A stretch of 64,000 bases of DNA from Ricordea florida (GCA_949710005.1 OX453273.1:40623754-40687753); one strand, 5' to 3'; shown: positions 40,521-50,388, numbered from the stretch's first letter. The notes: a model not told the origin generated them from the sequence alone. Made by a program: numbers and translations.

Positions 40521-42436
40521 AAATACGACTCCCGCAAAAACCTCGCGAAGCTAGTTTTTGAAGAAGTCACAATGCTTTCATATTTTATTCTTTATTTTTT
40601 TTTGTATTACATATTTTATTTTTTATATTAGCGTAATCCCCATTATTTTATTTCTTATGCTGTGTTTGGTACACAATTAGTGACACCTGATGCAAATTAC
40701 ATGATCAGTATACTGCTCAACACAGTGCTTAAAAATTGACCTTCATTTAGCTCTTTCACTGCCACTGAGATTGCACCAGAGGGAATAGAAGTAAAATTAT
40801 TTATTATCTTGACAGGGAATACAGAGTCGATGAAGTATCACAATAATATTCACTTAACACAAATTGAAAATGATTGTAAATCTTTTGCAGGTGAAATCTT
40901 GAAGAGTTGATATGAATGCTTGTGTTTACCACGGTGTAAAAACCTGTGTTTTTTTTCTTTAGTTTTATTTTCTTAGTCTCTACTGCTTTGTCTTCTTTGT
41001 TGTACATCACTTTTGAACACAATATGTTCTTACACAGAGGATGAGCTGAACGCTCCAATTATTTTTTGTTTATGTTTTTTTGGTTATAATTGCATGAGAT
41101 TCATTGTAAGAAGAATCTTCTGATTAGATATTTTATTGTCTACTGCAGTCATTATTTCATTCCCGGGTAACCACAATTGAGAGCATTATGAATAGTGCAT
41201 GTTTTAATGTGTGTACTCTTTCCAGTTGCAATGGTACCCCCAGTGGTAGATAGAAAAATTCCTCTTCCCTCAAAAGAGATGCCATATCAACAAATTGGGG
41301 GTAAAACAATTGGATTCTACAAAAGCTTTGAATAAAGGTTTGGTAATAGTGAGTGCCCACTGTATAGTATGTGGTTGTGCTATTTTTAGGTCATATCATA
41401 AAAACAATACATGTAAGAAAGAGTTATTGAAATCTTAATATGTTCAAAAAGATTGCTGCACTACGTACTCCTGTAAAAAAATAATGTGAAATCAACATCA
41501 ATCAGTCAAAAGTATATACCACATGAAAGTTTAATTGTGCTGTTACAGAAACAGGCAAAATATCCATACCCAACCATAGAATAGTACATTATTTTGAATA
41601 TATGAAAATTTCTATTATAAAAACTGCAGAAGAAAGATTTAATATAAGGACGGTATTTCATCGAAAAAGTCATGGCAGCCAGAGGTATTGAACTGTAACC
41701 AATGACATATAGTAACGAGAAGAACTATCATTATATTATTATCATTATTATTATCATTACTATTATTATTACTGGTATTGATATTATTATTGTTATATTT
41801 TTTATGTTAAACATAATATATTTTTATGGGGTGGGATTCATGTCTTAATCTTGGTAAAGTTATTGTTACTCTACTACTAAAAGCAATACAAAAATCTTCT
41901 TAATAGGCTTTCCATCAGAGGTGGTAGTAATCAAAACAGCTCCAAACAATACCATTTCTTCTAAAAGGCTTAGAATCTAGTGCAGTCATTTGTCTAGAAA
42001 GTTTGTGTGGAAAATCATTATTGAAAGCATAGGGCATTTAGGAAACTTGAAACACTTGTTACTACATACAGCACACTTGCAATGAATATATGAGAAAGAT
42101 CATAAACATTTTGGCATTACAAAATTTATTTTCTTCTTTATAAAGTTTTTCCAATGTAAAAGGTTAATTGCATGTTGTGGTTGTTATGAAATATTGATAT
42201 TTGACATAAAAATAAAGTAAACGGCAGAAAGTAACAAAGTTAATATGTTATGTCTAACTTTGCAAATTAAGGCTTGAATTAACATTTCATTTGTGAAAAA
42301 AGGGCAGGGGTTCTAGATAGCAATATTATCAGGGGGGGGGGGGGGGGTCATTGCACTCTAAGGTAAAACTGACCCATTGTGAAAAGGCTATGAAACTTGT
42401 CTCTACACAATATTATTGAAACCTTTCAATCAGAGA

Positions 42437-42471
<35 letters not shown>

Positions 42472-43496
42472 GCAAAGAGAAATACTACTCAGAATTCAGT
42501 AATCACATTTGCTTTATTTTAAAATGATCACATTGATCACTGATAATATTGCAGAACCAGTACTTTATAGTGACACAGGGTATACATTCTGTTGAAAATG
42601 TTTAACATAACTGCTAGATCAAGAAAATTTACAATATTTTCACTGTTGCAATGATATCAGATCACATCGTTATAAATGATTGCTATAACAACTGCAACTC
42701 TCTGTGTTGGAAATTACTTCAAACTGGAAACGCTATCGTTTTATTATGAAAAATACCTATTTACATTCTCTTGTAATCTGTTGGTCGTCTTCCGATTCCG
42801 GTTTTAGACTAATAGAATTATTTTCCAGAGACATCTCCAATCGTTGAAGTCGTTCTTACTCGGTGTCCCTTCTAAGTCGTTTTGCTAAATGTAGTACACC
42901 AATATATTTCGTTATGTAATCGTTCACTCATGTCCTGTATTTCTATCAATAACACATTCAAATTCAAAACTAACTTGATTGAATTCCTGGTCCTTTTCCC
43001 TGCTGTTTCGTTTGCCTTTTTCTGGAGCGAGCAGTTGTTGTCTTGGCTGCGATTTCTGTTGTTATTCTCCCTGCTGTCGTTTCTCTATCCCTGCTTTGAG
43101 TCGTGCTTTCCTCGTGTTGATTTTCACGGTATTCGAACTTACTCGGCGACGATCTCGTGCTAATATTTCTTGAATATCTTGGAGATCACCTTGCTGGGAT
43201 GTACTTCCAGGACGAGTGAAATCGGTTTCCACAAAATTTACATTACTTTCAAAAAGGCATCACCGAATAATGGCGGAAATTCAGCGTTCTCAAGTGCGTT
43301 ACTATTGCCAGGTAACCTGGCCTGCGAACGGACACCTTTAAAATATAGATATATATAAACATATATATAAATATATATATATACATATATAAAAACTCTC
43401 GGCTCGATTTACTCGGGCTTGCGAGCCACGTGGTCTGACCGGAACCGACACGATTAGTAACCTCGCTACGCTCGGCCTTCGGCCTCGCTTCGCGAG
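40521..43496. mobile_element. insertion of about 3 kb inside the Polinton 2 left repeat
   Basis: The left terminal repeat is interrupted after ctttgaaaaaa and resumes with aataattcatgcgcag. The inserted DNA is non-coding as far as I can see. It starts near ctagaaatacg/cctcgcgaagctag and ends cctcgctacgctcggccttc ... gcttcgcgagg, so there are weakly related GC-rich ends. It holds a poly-G tract (about 42333) and a TA microsatellite (about 42447-42471). The type of element is unknown; a non-autonomous DNA transposon is likely. Confidence 0.55.
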
Positions 43497-43879
43497 GAAT
43501 AATTCATGCGCAGTACTTTGAAAAAATAATTCATGCGCAGTAATTTGAAAAATAATTCATGCGCAGTACTTTGAAAAAATAATTCATACGCAGTACTTTG
43601 AAAAAAAAAATAAAAAAAATAATCATAGCGCAAAATCCTTAATAAAATCATAACGAAAAATTAAAAAATGAATTTTGAAAAAGAGATTTAAAGATTTGTG
43701 TATATAGTAACAAAGATGGAAGGTTTTACAGTAAAACAACTGAAAAAAATCGCTAAAGAGAGGGGTGTTAGAGGATATTCTGGAAAGCGTAAAGCTGAAA
43801 TCATTAAAGCTATAGAACAAGCATCTGCCCCTAGACTAATATTCTATGATGATCCGATTCCAACTACTGAAACTAATAT
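43497..43879. repeat. Polinton 2 left terminal repeat, inner part
   Basis: Matches the complement of 58048-58471 apart from copy number. It begins with four copies of a 27-bp unit (attcatgcgcagtactttga type) and then carries the TTTAAAGATT promoter motif, an ATG and 55 codons that include a SAP domain. The right repeat has about six units. Confidence 0.85.
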
Positions 43880-44153
43880 TACTGATGAACTGATACCTGA
43901 TATTGATAAAACAAAAACTAATAAGTATTACTGTAGTCATGGAAAACAAAGATGGTTTTGTAAGGATTGTGGAGGGTCTCAAATATGTGAACACAACAAA
44001 CAGAAGGCATTATGTAAAAAAAGTGGAGGATCTCAAATATGTATTCATAGAAAAAGAAAGGATTACTGTAAAGAGTGTGGAGGATCTCAAATATGTATTC
44101 ATAGAAAGATTAAATATATCTGTAAAAAGTGTCACACAACACAAGATGCATAA
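43716..44153 (+). CDS. SAP-domain plus zinc-repeat protein (145 aa)
   Basis: Residues 1-35 (MEGFTVKQLKKIAKERGVRG and onward) form a SAP DNA-binding motif encoded in the terminal repeat. From about residue 72 there are four C-x-H-x-K-x-K...CK-x-C units (for example CSHGKQRWFCKDCGGSQICE). One unit has lost its second ligand (CKKSGGSQ). ATG 43716 is chosen because the TTTAAAGATT motif lies about 27 bases before it; the upstream in-frame codons have only a GTG. The N-terminal 55 residues are the same as those of the PolB at the other end except one Glu/Lys change. DNA binding is inferred. Confidence 0.7.
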   Translation: MEGFTVKQLKKIAKERGVRGYSGKRKAEIIKAIEQASAPRLIFYDDPIPTTETNITDELIPDIDKTKTNKYYCSHGKQRWFCKDCGGSQICEHNKQKALCKKSGGSQICIHRKRKDYCKECGGSQICIHRKIKYICKKCHTTQDA

Positions 44154-44281
44154 CAAAAACATTAAGTTATATAACGCAAGTCAGTGTTACATAACAAAAA
44201 TTTATATAATTCAGTCAATTTGAGCGAAAAAATTTTATCAAGGATATCAGAGATTTTATCAGATATTTTATCAGAGATTTA

Positions 44282-44917
44282 TTATCTAAATTTTAAACTT
44301 AAAGTTATGGGAGAACCCTTCAGATCAAGTTTTTTCCATTCAATGTCTAAGATGCTTAAATCGAAGTGGTTTATGAGGCTCTCATATTTTTGAACTGGAA
44401 TTGTTGGATAATCCTGTGAGGGTATGTTAGCAAGTAGGTGTGAGGGTGAGAGTTTCACAAGTTCTCCAGATTGAGTGTTATTCATATATGACGACTTATT
44501 GTCAACTATACTACACATAAGTCTCAGTGGTTCCTTAATCTGTATATTTATGGGGTATAATTTACCAGGATTTATGACTTCAGGCACCCCTAAACCAACT
44601 TGTAGCCCTCTAGTAAGTTTAATGTTAAAGATCTTATTGGAATATAGATAGTCAACAGTATCAGTCTCAATGATTGTTATCTTTGCCCTATTAGTATCAT
44701 TAAGAAAGATCGCTTGGATATTACGCAGTGAATATGTACCGGGCTGTATTATTATGAGGGGCTGATTCTTATCATTGAACAATATCTGTTGATCCTTGAA
44801 ATTAATCAATCTTTTGGTTTTTATATTACAATCCAGGAGTTGTATCTCCCGAAGATTTTCCAGTGGAGGATCCAAATACACCCTAGTTTCAGACTCGTAC
44901 ATGGTAATGCTCAACAT
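44282..44917 (-). CDS. probable minor capsid (penton-like) protein, Polinton 2
   Basis: A 211-residue relative of the 16952-17587 protein, of equal length and with most residues identical (VPEVINPGKLYPINIQIK and RLMCSIVDNKSSYMN conserved). The frame is intact. In Polinton 2 it is separated from the conserved non-coding block by two left-end genes, whereas in Polinton 1 it is adjacent. The jelly-roll assignment is tentative. Confidence 0.55.
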   Translation of the reverse strand: MLSITMYESETRVYLDPPLENLREIQLLDCNIKTKRLINFKDQQILFNDKNQPLIIIQPGTYSLRNIQAIFLNDTNRAKITIIETDTVDYLYSNKIFNIKLTRGLQVGLGVPEVINPGKLYPINIQIKEPLRLMCSIVDNKSSYMNNTQSGELVKLSPSHLLANIPSQDYPTIPVQKYESLINHFDLSILDIEWKKLDLKGSPITLSLKFR

Positions 44918-45035
44918 TTTTTTGATTACTCCATATTCACCTTTAAATTTCTATAATCAGCATCTGAGAGGAATCAAGCCTTCACACGATCCTGAATTTT
45001 AAAAATGGTTTAAAGATATAAAATGAATTATCAAA

Positions 45036-45233
45036 ATGGAACGGCAAACAGTGAAACAATTGAAAGAAATCGGGAAATATACGTTTGATATATTGTATCG
45101 CTTCTCTCATATCATCATATTTATCATCTTGTTCTTTTACCTTCTAACTGAACGAGGTATTAATTTTGTTATCATAGATTTATCAGAGATTTTAAAGTAT
45201 CACCAAATAATAAAAATTAAAAAATTGGTTTAA
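45036..45233 (+). pseudogene. truncated SAP gene
   Basis: The frame opens with MERQTVKQLKEIGK, the first half of a SAP motif like that at 45256, preceded by GGTTTAAAGATATAAAATG. It then runs into unrelated hydrophobic sequence. Together with the next gene it looks like a tandem duplication in which the first copy was broken by a deletion or insertion. Confidence 0.5.
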
Positions 45234-45255
45234 AGATTTAACTTATAATATCAAA

Positions 45256-45885
45256 ATGGATAAGCAAACCGTGAAACAACTTAAACAACTTGCTAAAGAG
45301 CGAGGTATTAAAGGATATTCTAGAATGCTTAAAGCAGAACTCATCGAAACTCTAACACAACCACAAGTACTAAACATGAATATTATTGAAGAATCTATAC
45401 CTGATATTAATGTTACCACCAAACAACCTATTAATCCAGTATTGGAAAACCTAAATGTAGAACACATGAGAGCTATAGCCAAAGAGCAGGGTATAAAAAA
45501 ATATTATTGGTTGACTAGACCTAAACTAATTGAAGAGTTGGGTGATATAGACATAGACCCAAACAAATTATCGAATATTATTGATAAAATAACAACAAAA
45601 AAGTATGAGTGTATTCATGGAGAGTTTAAATATCAATGTAAAGAGTGTCACGGATCTCAAATATGCCCCCATAATCAAAGGAAATCACGTTGTAAAGAAT
45701 GCAACGGTGGTAGTATTTGTGAGCATAAACGGGAGAGGTATATGTGCAAAGACTGTAAAGGTAAAGGAATATGTATTCATGGAAAACAAAGATGTTTTTG
45801 TAAGTTATGTGGAGGATCTCAAATATGCGAACACAACAAACAGAAGGCGCATTGTAAAAAGTGTCGCAAAACACAAGAGAAATAA
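45256..45885 (+). CDS. double-SAP plus zinc-repeat protein (209 aa)
   Basis: Residues 3-34 (TVKQLKQLAKERGIKGYSRM) and about 67-97 (LNVEHMRAIAKEQGIKKYYW) are two SAP-like helix-loop-helix motifs. From about residue 115 there are five C-x-H-x7-C-x2-C units (CIHGEFKYQCKECHGSQICP and so on), ending CKKCRKTQ. It has its own TTTAAAGATT motif about 26 bases before the ATG. It is an enlarged version of the Polinton 1 zinc-repeat protein. SAP motifs bind AT-rich DNA in other proteins, so a role in binding the element ends or host chromatin is plausible. Confidence 0.65.
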   Translation: MDKQTVKQLKQLAKERGIKGYSRMLKAELIETLTQPQVLNMNIIEESIPDINVTTKQPINPVLENLNVEHMRAIAKEQGIKKYYWLTRPKLIEELGDIDIDPNKLSNIIDKITTKKYECIHGEFKYQCKECHGSQICPHNQRKSRCKECNGGSICEHKRERYMCKDCKGKGICIHGKQRCFCKLCGGSQICEHNKQKAHCKKCRKTQEK

Positions 45886-45928
45886 CAAAAACAATATGTT
45901 ATATAACGCAAGTCAGTGTTACATAACA

Positions 45929-46122
45929 AAATTTGCATTGACGTAATCACATTCCTGAGCGACGTTAGAAACCAGCCTTTAAAAAGTAAACTTAAAATCT
46001 ACTTTACAACTTCAAATCCACTTTTCAACTTGCTTGTTGCTATGTCGTAAAAGTATGTAATCTATTGTTCTACACGTGGACACTAATTTACATACAATAA
46101 TAATCACGTGAAAAACTCATGA
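45929..46122. promoter_or_regulatory. conserved non-coding block of Polinton 2
   Basis: Close match to 17620-17812, with the same TGACGTAATCA and CACGTG sites (acacgtggac, aatcacgtgaa). It keeps its position next to the 516-residue gene while the other neighbour has changed. Immediately left is the GTTATATAAC ... GTTACATAAC pair. Confidence 0.6.
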
Positions 46123-46123
46123 A

Positions 46124-47674
46124 CTACCGAAATAGATACCACGCTAATCCACCAGCCACAATTATAAATGCTAATATATTCTTTTCATGCTGCGTTGAGT
46201 CAATATTATTTTCGTGTTTCGTTGAGTATGTTTGCGTTGAGTCTGTTTTCATTAGTGGTTTTGGTTTCGTTTCAGTTCTATGCGGTAACTTTACCTTTGA
46301 AGATCCCATGTTATGATTTATTCCAACCTGTTTTGCTTCAGTGTTTAGGGAATTATTTACTCCAAAATTCATATCATTGCTCGCTTTCATAAGTTTGTTA
46401 TTAAAACCAGTCACGCTCTCAGTGTTGATTATCATATTACTAGGCATTAGCCATACACCAGGAGCAATAGCTAAATCAAGACGTAATTTCGCTTCCTGTA
46501 TAGCTAATTGATACCTTTGGATAGAACTAGAAATGTCATTCTCAATCACACTATTCTCAAATAAATTTATGAATTCTTGTTGAGTCTCGATCGCTCCACC
46601 ACCATTGCCATAAATTGAGTTTCTGGTGTTGACTTGAGCTCCCAATATACAGTAAACAAAAGCTTCAACAGATCGATTCAATCTACCAAGTCCAGCTTTA
46701 GTGAGTCCATGACCACTTGTTGGGATGAACCAAGCATATTTGAAATCAGAAAAATCGTCATTACGGATGAATGAGATTAGGTCACCTTTTTCTTTCTTAC
46801 CTCCCTCATCAGCAAATTTACCACCTTCACCAGGCCACTGATCAGCTTCATCATCGTAATTCCTTACAATATGAATATTTTGATTTCCTCCACCTCTTCC
46901 ATTGTATCCAGCACCATAATCAATAAATATATCACCCAATCCTCCGTTTCTACCACCTTTCCATCTAAAATCAGAATTATTAGCAATTCCAAATTCAGCA
47001 CACAATCTTTGACATGCTACTTTACTATAGGGATTATTATTTATTACAAAGGGTTGCTTATCAGGTAAGGGAAGACTCAATTCATATAATATCCTCCTTA
47101 TTGTGAAATATACATGAAACTTGATAAAGCTACTCACTACTTTAGGATAATTTAGACTCTCAAAAGGACTTATACCACAACCAGAGGTCGCACACCAAAC
47201 TGCAAAGTTAAGTTGTTGAGGCCAATAATTCATATCGGGTGCGTTCAACCATTTTCTACTCTGTTTACCAAATTTGAAAGTCACAACTTGGGATGTGAAA
47301 ACATTACGCATCTTAGCAGTGAACTTTTTCGTATTAGAAACGTATATATCCAGTGAGGTTAGCATTTTTGTTATGTCACTTGTAAAGTCATCAAAATCAA
47401 TGGCAGGTATTGGATAAGATCGATTGGTTATAGTTAAACTCTTTGGGAATGAACTCAATGCATCATCATCCAATCCTAAATCTTTCCATAACAGTCTTTT
47501 TAAACGGGGTGATAGGTCATCAATCCATGTTTTTCCAGTGAGATCGTCATAAGACATTATTGTTGTACCATTGACTTTCCACTTAATGTATCCTCCATAC
47601 GGATCAGCTACAACTTCGAATTGACCTTGATCAGCCTTTGGATACTTTTTTCTGAAATCATTAAGTAAGCCCAT
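46124..47674 (-). CDS. conserved 516-residue protein with C-terminal anchor, Polinton 2
   Basis: A relative of 17813-19375 with the same N-terminus (DPYGGYIKWKVNGTTIMS), the NYWPQQLNFAVWCATSGCGI block and the same 18-residue hydrophobic tail. The variable part is the Ser/Thr/Lys-rich stretch before the tail. The frame is intact. The role is unknown; structural is inferred. Confidence 0.75.
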   Translation of the reverse strand: MGLLNDFRKKYPKADQGQFEVVADPYGGYIKWKVNGTTIMSYDDLTGKTWIDDLSPRLKRLLWKDLGLDDDALSSFPKSLTITNRSYPIPAIDFDDFTSDITKMLTSLDIYVSNTKKFTAKMRNVFTSQVVTFKFGKQSRKWLNAPDMNYWPQQLNFAVWCATSGCGISPFESLNYPKVVSSFIKFHVYFTIRRILYELSLPLPDKQPFVINNNPYSKVACQRLCAEFGIANNSDFRWKGGRNGGLGDIFIDYGAGYNGRGGGNQNIHIVRNYDDEADQWPGEGGKFADEGGKKEKGDLISFIRNDDFSDFKYAWFIPTSGHGLTKAGLGRLNRSVEAFVYCILGAQVNTRNSIYGNGGGAIETQQEFINLFENSVIENDISSSIQRYQLAIQEAKLRLDLAIAPGVWLMPSNMIINTESVTGFNNKLMKASNDMNFGVNNSLNTEAKQVGINHNMGSSKVKLPHRTETKPKPLMKTDSTQTYSTKHENNIDSTQHEKNILAFIIVAGGLAWYLFR

Positions 47675-47750
47675 CTTATTATTTATGTTGATAATGAGAT
47701 TTTCTTAAATCAACACCGTTCTTTTCTAATATTAAGCTCAAATGAAAATT

Positions 47751-48347
47751 TTAACGTGCGGGAACGGTTAGCTCCTTTAATATGTCCGCACGAACCTCTC
47801 TCCTTATCTGAGACATATTTAAGTTTTTTTCAGTATCTTTCCGAAATTTTTGACGTATTTCGAGTTTTAGTTTTTCAAACTTTTCTAACTCTGCTAAAAT
47901 TATGGAAAATTCTTGGTCGGAGATGGCGTTATCTTTCAGTGCTTTTGAAACCAAGTCGTTAATGGTGTTTACCTTTGCTTTTGCTAGAGAAACAGTCTTT
48001 TCATGTTTACTAACTTTTTGTGAAAGTCGTTTAGAAGCCGCACCGAATCCGACTGAAATACCACCACAAAGACCACCAACCGCTCCTAATGGGATACCAA
48101 CAACAGCACCAAAACCAGTAAGGGAGGTTCCAAGTCCACCTGCAGATAGTATAACTGAAACCACCCCACAACCAACACTGATTTTAGTAAATATTCCTCT
48201 TGCTCTATTGTATTTTTTCCTAACATCCTCATAATGTTTAATTTCCTTCTCAAGATTTTGTAATACTTCGCATGACTTTTGTAGTCTGAAATTAAGTGGG
48301 TCTCCGTTCATGGGAACTTGTGGATAAATTCTATTATACTCATCCAT
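47751..48347 (-). CDS. conserved membrane protein, 198 aa, Polinton 2
   Basis: Same length and layout as 19479-20075: Gly/Ala-rich hydrophobic core at about residues 57-104 between charged helices. A TTTAAAGATA motif precedes the start. The frame is intact. The role is unknown. Confidence 0.7.
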   Translation of the reverse strand: MDEYNRIYPQVPMNGDPLNFRLQKSCEVLQNLEKEIKHYEDVRKKYNRARGIFTKISVGCGVVSVILSAGGLGTSLTGFGAVVGIPLGAVGGLCGGISVGFGAASKRLSQKVSKHEKTVSLAKAKVNTINDLVSKALKDNAISDQEFSIILAELEKFEKLKLEIRQKFRKDTEKNLNMSQIRREVRADILKELTVPAR

Positions 48348-48357
48348 ATTTTTCTTA

Positions 48358-48744
48358 TTAACACGATATCTTTAAATGAATTCGAATAGGTTTGTTATTT
48401 AAGTTAGCCTTTTTTCCATCTTTATCTAAAATCCACAAAGTAAAGTAGTTGATCGGATTTTTGGTTTGTTGAACTCTTAAACAAAGATGCTCTTGAGATG
48501 GAATAACAGCTGGTACTTGTGAGGGGTTAAGTTCTAAATTTCCACCGATAGGCATACAACAATTGGAATATGAAGACTTTGGCTCTATAAGATCACACAT
48601 TAAGTATATATGATTTTCATACAACGGTATAGGAATGTAAACAAATTGTAATTGTATCTCTTTTACATTGGTTAATGGTGGATCTAGATAAATTCTTGTT
48701 TCAGGAGTTAGCATAGTGATAGATAGAAATATTGTATCATTCAT
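48358..48744 (-). CDS. shortened paralogue of the penton-like protein, 128 aa
   Basis: It has LSITMLTPETRIYLDPPL at the N-terminus and a C-terminal half (LMCDLIEPKSSYSNCC ... FTLWILDKDGKKANLNNKPI) like the 211-residue protein, but lacks the middle. It lies between the 198-residue and coiled-coil genes, where Polinton 1 has nothing. It probably arose by duplication with internal deletion, or is a second spike-like protein. Its promoter motif (TTTAAAAAGA) overlaps the end of the upstream gene. Confidence 0.55.
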   Translation of the reverse strand: MNDTIFLSITMLTPETRIYLDPPLTNVKEIQLQFVYIPIPLYENHIYLMCDLIEPKSSYSNCCMPIGGNLELNPSQVPAVIPSQEHLCLRVQQTKNPINYFTLWILDKDGKKANLNNKPIRIHLKISC

Positions 48745-48758
48745 TATTTTTTTTTTAC

Positions 48759-49721
48759 TTATCTACTCTTCTTTTTAAACTGTTCCACAAAATATAGAAC
48801 CACAGCCACTATCAACAACCAAGCGTTCTTACCTAAAAATCCAATAACCTCACCTGCAGTCTTGAACAGAAAGCTCACGATGGCTCCAACCATTCCAGGC
48901 AATATTTCACCGAGTTTCTTACCAATCGTTTTCAACCCATTACCAACACCTTTATCCAATTTGGTTAGACCTTTGGAAAGATTAGAGACAATAACACCAA
49001 TAACCACACCAACGGCACTCACAACTGCAAAGACTGTAAAACCATACTTTTTGAGGATGGATTTCACACGATCACGTAATGACATTCGTTCCTGGATTTG
49101 CTCATTCTCACGCTCCCGGTTAGCTATCTCATTATCATCATCAGAAATTTCTCTCTCTAGAGTCTCTATTCGGCTGATATCCTCTGGAATATTAAGCGGC
49201 TTATTTCTTAGGAATTTTATTTCCTCCTTTTTGTTTTGTGATTCTTTTATCTTAGTGATCTCACGATCATTATCTTCAACAACTTCTTCTGCTCTGGGAC
49301 CTAAAGCATTTTTCAATTGATTAGGAAGTATTTTACTTCCAGTTTTTAATGATTGTAATTCACCATCTATAAGAACATAATCAGCTGGATTTTTTCTTCC
49401 TAAATTAACAACTAATGCTTTTATTCCATCTCCAATATCTTTGAAGAATGTTATGATTTTTTCAAGTTTTACATATGGATAGTGATTTTTGAGTTCTTTT
49501 TCAGCATCATCTTGATCTTTCATCCTGGTATCTATCAAGGGATCAGTTTCACGACCACCAAATGAAGTTTCATCCTCCTCATAACCATCATTTTGATAAG
49601 TGGTGGATGTCTTTGTGGTTGGAGTCATATAAAATGTATCATTCCCATCATCATCACCCACATTATATGGATCATTTAGTTTAGTTGGATCTAAATCCGG
49701 TATATCTGAACCTTCTGCCAT
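48759..49721 (-). CDS. acidic membrane protein with two C-terminal spans, 320 aa
   Basis: A relative of 20111-21553 with a shorter coiled coil. The last 95 residues are nearly identical (KGVGNGLKTIGKKLGEILPG). I place the start at ATG 49721 (MAEGSDIPDLDP), which aligns with MAELPEIPDFEP of Polinton 1 and lies about 35 bases after the TTTAAAGATT motif. The longer open frame up to 49766 would start inside the leader. Confidence 0.7.
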   Translation of the reverse strand: MAEGSDIPDLDPTKLNDPYNVGDDDGNDTFYMTPTTKTSTTYQNDGYEEDETSFGGRETDPLIDTRMKDQDDAEKELKNHYPYVKLEKIITFFKDIGDGIKALVVNLGRKNPADYVLIDGELQSLKTGSKILPNQLKNALGPRAEEVVEDNDREITKIKESQNKKEEIKFLRNKPLNIPEDISRIETLEREISDDDNEIANRERENEQIQERMSLRDRVKSILKKYGFTVFAVVSAVGVVIGVIVSNLSKGLTKLDKGVGNGLKTIGKKLGEILPGMVGAIVSFLFKTAGEVIGFLGKNAWLLIVAVVLYFVEQFKKKSR

Positions 49722-49770
49722 AATTTTTTTACTCATCAGTAAGAAATCTTTAAACTGATCACACAATTAA

Positions 49771-50163
49771 CTAAAAGAATTTACTAACCATATAACCCAA
49801 TGCCAGCATACCACCACCCACATATACCATCTCCCCCATCTTTTGATTGCTGCTAGGTCTATAATAATCAGAGAATTTTGGTTCATGTGTCTGACTATAC
49901 AATTTCAAAGCTTCATCTGTATTCGAAATATTTTGTGAAGCCTGGTGTTTAGCATCCTGCTGTTGAGAGTACCAATCAATTAGATTCTGTCTCTTTTCCT
50001 GGTATGTAGCATAATCTTTTCGATATTTTTCTATTGCCTTGTCGTGTCTTATTTTCTCTGAATCTGTTTTATCACCCGAGAGATATTTTGCAAGATATGA
50101 GCCACCAACGAAGGTAGTTGCATTCAAAATAGCTCCACCAACCATCATTGCTATTGCTGCCAT
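49771..50163 (-). CDS. conserved membrane protein, 130 aa, Polinton 2
   Basis: Same length as 21976-22368, with hydrophobic ends and the FSDYYRPSSNQKMGEM stretch conserved. It starts six bases after the stop of the 72-residue gene, as in Polinton 1. Unknown role. Confidence 0.7.
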   Translation of the reverse strand: MAAIAMMVGGAILNATTFVGGSYLAKYLSGDKTDSEKIRHDKAIEKYRKDYATYQEKRQNLIDWYSQQQDAKHQASQNISNTDEALKLYSQTHEPKFSDYYRPSSNQKMGEMVYVGGGMLALGYMVSKFF

Positions 50164-50169
50164 AAATCT

Positions 50170-50388
50170 TTAATTTGGTAAAATCTTTTGATCCTCTAAA
50201 TATGTTTTTAGGTACATACTACCGGATAGGACAGCGACCCATTTAGCATAGTTTGTAATACTTGAGGATGGATCGTTCATAAATGATTCTTTCAGAGCCT
50301 TTTTAGCTACATATCCAACTCCAGCAGCCAATCCGATAATGACGGCCGAATCAGTAACAGTTTTCACAAGTTTGTTTTCAGTTGACAT
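50170..50388 (-). CDS. conserved small membrane protein, 72 aa, Polinton 2
   Basis: It differs from 22371-22589 at few residues. The two hydrophobic stretches and NDPSSSITNYAKWV are kept. A TTTAAAGATA motif lies about 35 bases before the ATG. Confidence 0.7.
   Translation of the reverse strand: MSTENKLVKTVTDSAVIIGLAAGVGYVAKKALKESFMNDPSSSITNYAKWVAVLSGSMYLKTYLEDQKILPN

Noticed and set aside
42882..43173. Overlapping frames at the right side of the 3-kb insertion
   Set aside because: No domain, not conserved, and overlapping in two frames.
43623..43820. 65-residue frame on the complement of the SAP-coding repeat, also at 58107-58304
   Set aside because: It is antisense to the SAP-coding start of the left gene and PolB.
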